The notes beneath the pieces are model-generated. The model searched no databases, was not told the DNA's origin, and was given only the letters and a program-made list of their open reading frames with translations. Below are positions 1 to 3,643 of a stretch of DNA of 5,640 nucleotides, one piece after another. Both the position numbers and the translations under genes were made by a program. Origin of the DNA: Lachnospiraceae bacterium. GTDB taxonomy: Bacteria; Bacillota; Clostridia; Lachnospirales; Lachnospiraceae. Location of the stretch: assembly GCA_003520205.1 (NCBI GenBank), contig DOVG01000243.1:1-5640 (forward strand), read 5' to 3'. Within the stretch, counting starts at the first letter, position 1, and each line of letters opens with the position of its first letter.

Positions 1-2
1 TG

Positions 3-11
3 TGATATAAT
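3..11 (+). promoter_or_regulatory. Possible extended -10 promoter element before the hairpin array
   Basis: TGATATAAT at 3-11 is an exact TGn-TATAAT extended -10 sequence. Transcription from it would begin near position 18 and run through the whole hairpin array towards the Na/Pi cotransporter, giving a leader of about 340 nt. A -35 element would lie outside the window and cannot be checked. The match may be accidental: the same bases are a diverged copy of the repeat unit, in which GGCACAAC has become GATATAAT through transitions. No better promoter is apparent between the array and the gene. Confidence 0.25.
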
Positions 12-37
12 AGGTATCGATTTGCAAAACAGCTATG

Positions 38-154
38 GCACAACAGGTATCGGTTTGCAAAGCAAATCGATGCTCCGACCGAAGGGAGGATACGCTGCAT
101 GAAATGCAGCCAATACTTGCGAAGCAAGGATTGCATATCTCCGAAGGAGATATG
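38..154. repeat. Hairpin module 1 (five consecutive stem-loops)
   Basis: An unpaired linker GCACAACAGGT (38-48) is followed by five stem-loops almost without gaps. (1) 49-58 with 62-71, loop AAA, with one G-T wobble at 53/67. (2) TCC 74-76 with GGA 88-90, then a tandem G-A mismatch (77-78 with 86-87), CC/GG (79-80 with 84-85) and loop GAA 81-83. (3) GCTGCAT 94-100 with ATGCAGC 104-110, loop GAA. (4) CAAT 111-114 with ATTG 130-133, one A-G mismatch, then CTTGC 116-120 with GCAAG 124-128, loop GAA. (5) CATATCTCC 134-142 with GGAGATATG 146-154, loop GAA. Stems 3, 4 and 5 abut exactly. The order matches module 2. Confidence 0.85.
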
Positions 155-277
155 GTACAACAGGTATCGATTTGCAAAGCAAATCGATGCTCCCGAACGA
201 AGTGAGGGATGCCTGTGCGAACGAAGAGAAGCACAGAATTGTCGCGAAGCGACAAACATAGCGGCGAAGCAGCTATG
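155..277. repeat. Hairpin module 2 (five consecutive stem-loops)
   Basis: The unpaired linker GTACAACAGGT (155-165) is followed by five stem-loops. (1) ATCGATTTGC 166-175 with GCAAATCGAT 179-188, a perfect stem with loop AAA. (2) TCCC 191-194 with GGGA 206-209, tandem G-A (195-196 with 204-205), AC/GT (197-198 with 202-203), loop GAA 199-201. (3) CTGTGC 213-218 with GCACAG 231-236, around a related interior centred on GAA 223-225. (4) TTGTCGC 239-245 with GCGACAA 249-255, loop GAA. (5) CATAGC 257-262 with GCTATG 272-277, one G-A mismatch, GC/GC and loop GAA 266-268. The order and stem sizes parallel module 1 although most stem sequences differ, and several differences are compensatory. The last right arm runs into the next 33-bp unit. 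Confidence 0.85.
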
Positions 278-361
278 GCACAACAGGTATCGATTTGCGA
301 AGCGGCTATAGCATTCACATGCTGATGAAAAAATAATAACTATGGATACCAGAGGATAATT

Positions 362-2371
362 ATGATTGATTTTATAGGGCTATTTGGTGGAGTAGGTCTC
401 TTCCTTTTTGGAATGAATTTAATGGGAGCTTCTCTGAAAAAACTTGCGGGTGCAGGTATGGAGAAGATACTTCAGACTCTTACAACAAGTAAAAAGAAAG
501 GTATAGGCGAGCTTAAGGGCTGGGGGCTCGGACTTGGAGTAACAGGTATTATTCAGAGTTCTGCTGCAACGACTATTATGCTTATAGGTTTTGTTAATGC
601 CGGGATAATGACGCTTTCACAGGCTATTCCTGTGGTATATGGCTCTAATATCGGTAGTACAGTTACGGCGCAGATACTGAGACTTGGAGACCTTGGGTCG
701 GGAAGCCTCGTTTTACAGCTGCTTAAGCCTTCATCCTTTGCTCCGATGCTTGTGTCTGTAGGTGCAATCATTTTTATAATCGGAGATATAAAACTACGTT
801 TTCGTTCAGGAAGAAAACTGATAGATATTTCTGGTATTCTCGTAGGTCTTGGAACCTTATTTTATGGAATGACAGCCATGGAAGAGGTTTTCATACCGCT
901 AAAGGAGTCTGCCAGTTTTAGAAATCTGTTTCTTTCATTTAATAATCCATTTATTGGTATTCTTACAGGACTCATTCTGACAGCGGTTATCCAGAGTTCA
1001 AGTGCCTCAGTTGGTATACTTCAGGCGCTCTCGGCGACAGGAAGTGTAACCTATGGTTCGGCAGTTCCTATCATAATAGGAGCAAATATAGGAAAGTGCT
1101 TTACTATTCTTCTGGGTAGTATAGGCGCAAATAAGCAGGCAAAGCGCGTAGCGCTCAGTTACCTTCTTTTCAACATAGCAGGGGCATTGTTCTTTGTGGC
1201 TGTTATATATGCAATTTATTACACTGTAGGAATCCCTATCTTTGAGAATCCGGTAAACAGAGGAAATATAGCAAATCTTCATCTGGCATTTAATCTGATT
1301 ATCAGTATTATCCTGCTTCCGTTTTCAGATAAAATGGCTGATCTGACTGCCAGAATTATCAAGGATGATGATGAAGTTATAGCTGACGATGAATTCAGAC
1401 ATCTCGATGATATGCTTCTGAAAACACCTGGGATTGCTCTTACTCAGTGTAAGAATCTGATGAGTGTAATGGCGGAGAAAATTCAGGAGAATTACGTTAT
1501 TGCAACAGGTCTTATAACTGAATATAATACAGGCCATTTTGATAAACTGAGTGAAAATGAGGATTTTATAGATAAATGTGAGACTGTTCTTTCAGAATAC
1601 ATAGTCAAGATTGACCGTAAGAGACTTACTATAGATAATATAAGTATGGCAAATGCCATGCTGAATACTATAGGCGATTATGAGAGAATCGGTGATTACT
1701 GTATGAATATAGCTTATACAGCGAAGGAAATAAATGACAATAAGGTTGTATTTTCGAGAAAGGGATTAAAGGAAATCCGTTCTATGATGGAAGCTACAGA
1801 GCAGATGCTTACACTTACTTTCTCGGCTGTGGAAAACTCAAGTACAAATAAAGCATTCAGTGTTCTTCCGCTTGGTAAGATGGTAGATGAATTAAAAAGA
1901 CTGATTGAGGCCCATCATGTAGACAGACTCCAGACCGGTGATTGTGGAGTTCAGGGTGGAGTTGCGCTTTATGATATAACAAATAGTCTTCAGAGGATAT
2001 GCCTGCATTCCAAGAGTATAGCAAAGAATGCTATTACAAGATTCTCCAGAGACGAAACTCTGGATCCTTTGCATGGAAGTGTGATAGATAAGAAGAATGA
2101 AGAATATGTGGAACTTGAGAAGTACTATTATCAGAAATATATAGAATCCATGCTTAATACGAATGACGATCAGTCAGAAGATAATAAAGAATCTGATAGT
2201 CAGGAAGTAAAGGATAAAAAAGAAAAGATAAAGAATAAAAAGACCGATAAGGTTGAAAAGACAGAGAAAAAGTCTGATAAAAAAGAAAAGAACTCAGATA
2301 AGAAAAAAGAGAAGAAAGATAAGAAGGAAAAAACTGTTAAAAAGGAAAAGTCTGACAAAAAAGAAAAGTAA
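362..2371 (+). CDS. Na/Pi cotransporter family protein with PhoU domain and lysine-rich tail
   Basis: This is a membrane protein of the NptA/YjbB-like Na/Pi cotransporter family, which moves inorganic phosphate with sodium. The start has AGAGG at 351-355, six bases upstream, and the first residues (GLFGGVGLFLFGMNLMG) are the usual family N-terminus. Two inverted Na_Pi_cotrans repeats are visible: QSSAAT from Q65 with GSNIGST at 94-100, and QSSSAS from Q211 with GANIGK at 240-245. The paired QSS motifs are the family's signature substrate and sodium-binding segments. Hydrophobic segments end near residue 325. Residues from about 340 to 590 form a PhoU-like helical domain, with the signature ERIGD at 441-445 and a second half near 537-561. 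The tail from 599 is extra: 28 of the last 54 residues are lysine, mixed with Asp, Glu and Ser. The family is usually about 540-590 residues, so this tail accounts for the length of 669. The gene stands alone and ends at a strong terminator. Direction of transport and true substrate are inferred from the family. Confidence 0.93.
   Translation: MIDFIGLFGGVGLFLFGMNLMGASLKKLAGAGMEKILQTLTTSKKKGIGELKGWGLGLGVTGIIQSSAATTIMLIGFVNAGIMTLSQAIPVVYGSNIGSTVTAQILRLGDLGSGSLVLQLLKPSSFAPMLVSVGAIIFIIGDIKLRFRSGRKLIDISGILVGLGTLFYGMTAMEEVFIPLKESASFRNLFLSFNNPFIGILTGLILTAVIQSSSASVGILQALSATGSVTYGSAVPIIIGANIGKCFTILLGSIGANKQAKRVALSYLLFNIAGALFFVAVIYAIYYTVGIPIFENPVNRGNIANLHLAFNLIISIILLPFSDKMADLTARIIKDDDEVIADDEFRHLDDMLLKTPGIALTQCKNLMSVMAEKIQENYVIATGLITEYNTGHFDKLSENEDFIDKCETVLSEYIVKIDRKRLTIDNISMANAMLNTIGDYERIGDYCMNIAYTAKEINDNKVVFSRKGLKEIRSMMEATEQMLTLTFSAVENSSTNKAFSVLPLGKMVDELKRLIEAHHVDRLQTGDCGVQGGVALYDITNSLQRICLHSKSIAKNAITRFSRDETLDPLHGSVIDKKNEEYVELEKYYYQKYIESMLNTNDDQSEDNKESDSQEVKDKKEKIKNKKTDKVEKTEKKSDKKEKNSDKKKEKKDKKEKTVKKEKSDKKEK
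2208..2368 (+). repeat. Purine-rich low-complexity tract encoding the lysine-rich tail
   Basis: The coding strand here is almost entirely A and G, made of AAA, AAG, GAA, GAG and GAT codons. It encodes imperfect repeats of SDKKEK (with SDKKKEK and KDKKEK variants) at the C-terminus of the Na/Pi cotransporter. Because AAA and AAG, and GAA and GAG, alternate irregularly, it is not a pure microsatellite. It could still change length by slippage at its A-runs. Long open frames on the other strand and in another frame through this tract are by-products of the composition. Confidence 0.8.
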
Positions 2372-2372
2372 A

Positions 2373-2425
2373 ACATATAAAATACGGGTGTCAAAAGATA
2401 ATTTTGACACCCGTATTTTATATGT
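2373..2425. terminator. Bidirectional intrinsic terminator
   Basis: A perfect 24-bp inverted repeat (2373-2396 with 2402-2425) has a five-base loop, GATAA. The core stem is ACGGGTGTC with GACACCCGT, flanked on each side by A/T-rich arms that supply a T-rich stretch after the core on both strands. It starts two bases after the Na/Pi cotransporter stop codon (2369-2371) and ends at the base before the aminotransferase stop codon (2426-2428, minus strand). It therefore serves both convergent genes. Nothing else lies in this intergenic gap. Confidence 0.92.
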
Positions 2426-3478
2426 TCAGACGATTTCAAGTATAGTATTAACCATAAGGTCGTTTTGTTTTGGATTCATGAAACAGAAGCGTATGTATTT
2501 ATTGGATAATCCTTTTATGTCATCACATTTTCTGATGATGACTCCGCGCTGGGAACAGTGCTTTGCAACCTCAGCAGATGTAATATCATCCTTTAGAAGC
2601 TTTACAAGCATAAAGTTTGCATCCGGTTTATACAGATGGATGCTTCTGCTGGTTGACATTGCAAGATATACAAGTGAACGTTCTGTATGTATAGTGGATA
2701 TAGATTCGTTGATATACTCTGTATCCTTGAACATGTTTGTGATGGCAAGCGCTGTAAGGGAAGCGATATTATTCTTGGTAGTTATACGTTCAATTATTTC
2801 CTTGAATTCAGGATTGTTCATTACTGCATATCCGAATCTGAGTCCGGGAACAGCAAAGAACTTAGAGACGCTTCTCATAACAGCTACATTATCAAATTCA
2901 TCTATCAGCTGAATGGCTGTAATTTCTTTATAGTTCTCAACAAATTCAATGTACATCTCATCCACGACAAGGAAGATTCCGCGCTCCTTACAAGCTCCGG
3001 CAAGAGTTTTCATATCTTCAAGGCTGATTTTCTTTGAAGTAGGATTATTAGGATTAGATATAATGACCATATCCATATCGCTTGTCAGCTGTGATACGAA
3101 ATCATTTACATCAAGTATAAATTCGTTCTCATCCTTCAGCTCATAGAATACTACTTCAGCAGAATAGTCATTTAGAACCCTGGCATATTCCATAGGACCG
3201 GGATAAACTATCATTGCTTTCTTAGGCATCAGCAGTGCGCCGAACAGCTTTAGAAGATCAGTAGAACCATTGCCCATTATGATATTATCAAGCGGTTCGC
3301 CGACATATTCAGCAACTGCTGTTTTCAGTTTGGAATAGTATATATCCGGATACATGGAGATGGTTTCGATGTTTTCTTTGATGGCTCTGGTTACCGAATC
3401 AGGTATTCCTCTCGGATTAAGATTTGTATTAAATAGAACTGTTGCATACTGCTCAATTCTGAGTGGAGTGTTATTCAT
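2426..3478 (-). CDS. PLP-dependent class I/II aminotransferase, HisC/CobD-like
   Basis: This is a soluble fold-type I pyridoxal-phosphate enzyme of 350 residues, the normal length for histidinol-phosphate aminotransferases and L-threonine-phosphate decarboxylases. Visible motifs are GNGSTD at 69-74 (cofactor phosphate region), NPNNPT at 142-147 with the PLP-contacting Asn at 145, DEMY at 173-176 (Asp to the pyridine nitrogen, Tyr to O3'), SVSK with the Schiff-base Lys at 206, PGLRFGY with the phosphate-binding Arg at 214, and KYIRF with a probable substrate-carboxylate Arg at 330. The N-terminal NLNPRGIP and YPD segments recall CobD, but the HGG start typical of CobD is absent. The residue after NPNNPT is Ser where Gly is usual. 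No his or cob genes are nearby, so the substrate cannot be named. I also recall similar domains in Lachnospiraceae fused to nucleotidyltransferases; this one is free-standing. The minus-strand ATG is at 3476-3478, with AAAGGG (3488-3493 on the plus strand read in reverse) as a modest ribosome binding site. Confidence 0.9.
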   Translation of the reverse strand: MNNTPLRIEQYATVLFNTNLNPRGIPDSVTRAIKENIETISMYPDIYYSKLKTAVAEYVGEPLDNIIMGNGSTDLLKLFGALLMPKKAMIVYPGPMEYARVLNDYSAEVVFYELKDENEFILDVNDFVSQLTSDMDMVIISNPNNPTSKKISLEDMKTLAGACKERGIFLVVDEMYIEFVENYKEITAIQLIDEFDNVAVMRSVSKFFAVPGLRFGYAVMNNPEFKEIIERITTKNNIASLTALAITNMFKDTEYINESISTIHTERSLVYLAMSTSRSIHLYKPDANFMLVKLLKDDITSAEVAKHCSQRGVIIRKCDDIKGLSNKYIRFCFMNPKQNDLMVNTILEIV

Positions 3479-3489
3479 GATAATTTCCC

Positions 3490-3518
3490 TTTAAAAAATA
3501 AACTATATTTGTTATAAT
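3490..3518 (+). promoter_or_regulatory. Probable promoter of the large DUF5717-like gene
   Basis: TATAAT at 3513-3518 is a perfect -10 and is preceded by TG at 3510-3511 (extended -10). TTTAAA at 3490-3495 is a partial -35 at 17 bp. The transcript would begin near 3525 with a leader of about 119 nt. A weaker alternative on the same strand is TTGGAT (3542-3547) with TATACA (3564-3569). If the first site is used, its transcript overlaps the 5' end of the opposing aminotransferase transcript. Confidence 0.45.
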
Positions 3519-3561
3519 AAGTTGATTTACTTTCGAAATTTTTGGATGAACCAACAATTAA

Positions 3562-3591
3562 AGTATACAACAGTTAATAATACTCTTTCAA
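3562..3591 (-). promoter_or_regulatory. Probable promoter of the aminotransferase gene
   Basis: Read on the minus strand, TTGAAA (3586-3591) and TATACT (3562-3567) are each one base from the sigma-A consensus and are separated by 18 bp. Transcription would start near 3555, giving a leader of about 77 nt before the aminotransferase ATG. No operator-like dyad beyond the short palindrome GTATAC (3563-3568) is visible. Confidence 0.45.
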
Positions 3592-3643
3592 GAAAAAAAT
3601 AGATTAAAAGCCATAGTTTGGCAGGGGGAGACGGAGTACCGGA

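Larger units (their letters stand above)
6..311 (+). other. Doubtful open reading frame through the repeat array
   Basis: One frame is open from 6 to the TAG at 309-311, after an in-frame TGA at 3-5. All repeat spacings are multiples of three, so every copy is read in the same frame and gives variants of (Y/H)NRYRFAK. The only ATG in this frame is at 99, which would give 70 residues with five cysteines. It has a good Shine-Dalgarno match (GGGAGG 84-89, nine bases upstream). That site is part of stem-loop 2 of module 1, and the ATG lies at the edge of the loop of stem-loop 3. The peptide is a direct reading of palindromes, resembles no domain I know, and is probably not a conventional gene. 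Translation is possible but not supported beyond the start context and frame preservation. Confidence 0.2.
1..313. repeat. Array of a 33-bp repeat unit interrupted by two hairpin strings
   Basis: Copies of one unit, beginning TATGGCACAACAGGT and ending ATCGATTTGCAAAGC, start at 1 (diverged), 34, 151, 274 and 307 (only its first few bases remain). Spacings are 33, 117, 123 and 33, that is 33, 33+84, 33+90 and 33, so the basic period is 33 bp and two hairpin strings sit inside it. Copy 1-30 differs from copy 34-63 at seven positions, and all seven are transitions. The tail of each full unit pairs with the sequence after it, giving perfect or near-perfect stems at 49-71 and 166-188 with an AAA loop. 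The array stops about 50 bp before the Na/Pi cotransporter start. No transposase, integrase or CRISPR-type spacers are visible. It may be a palindromic interspersed repeat or a structured RNA; I do not recognise a named family. Confidence 0.88.

Noticed and set aside
1..313. CRISPR array
   Set aside because: Repeat spacing is irregular (33, 117, 123, 33). The sequences between copies are themselves palindromes related to each other, not unique spacers, and no cas gene is present.
314..319. TTCACA as a PhoP box upstream of the phosphate transporter
   Set aside because: Only one half-site is present; PhoP boxes in Firmicutes need repeated hexamers at about 11-bp spacing, and no second match lies at that distance.
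2200..2439. Minus-strand frame encoding a Phe/Ser-rich peptide
   Set aside because: It is the complement of the AAA/GAA-rich tail coding tract; the apparent hydrophobic protein is a composition artefact.
2253..2912. 219-codon open frame on the plus strand crossing the terminator and the aminotransferase gene
   Set aside because: It starts inside the lysine-rich tail in another frame, reads through the terminator dyad and runs antisense to a well-supported aminotransferase. Its protein is basic low-complexity followed by antisense sequence with no recognisable domain.
3546..3602. 18-codon open frame in the leader of the DUF5717-like gene, considered as a leader peptide
   Set aside because: No Shine-Dalgarno sequence precedes it, it has no runs of a regulatory codon, and no attenuator-like alternative hairpins are visible after it.
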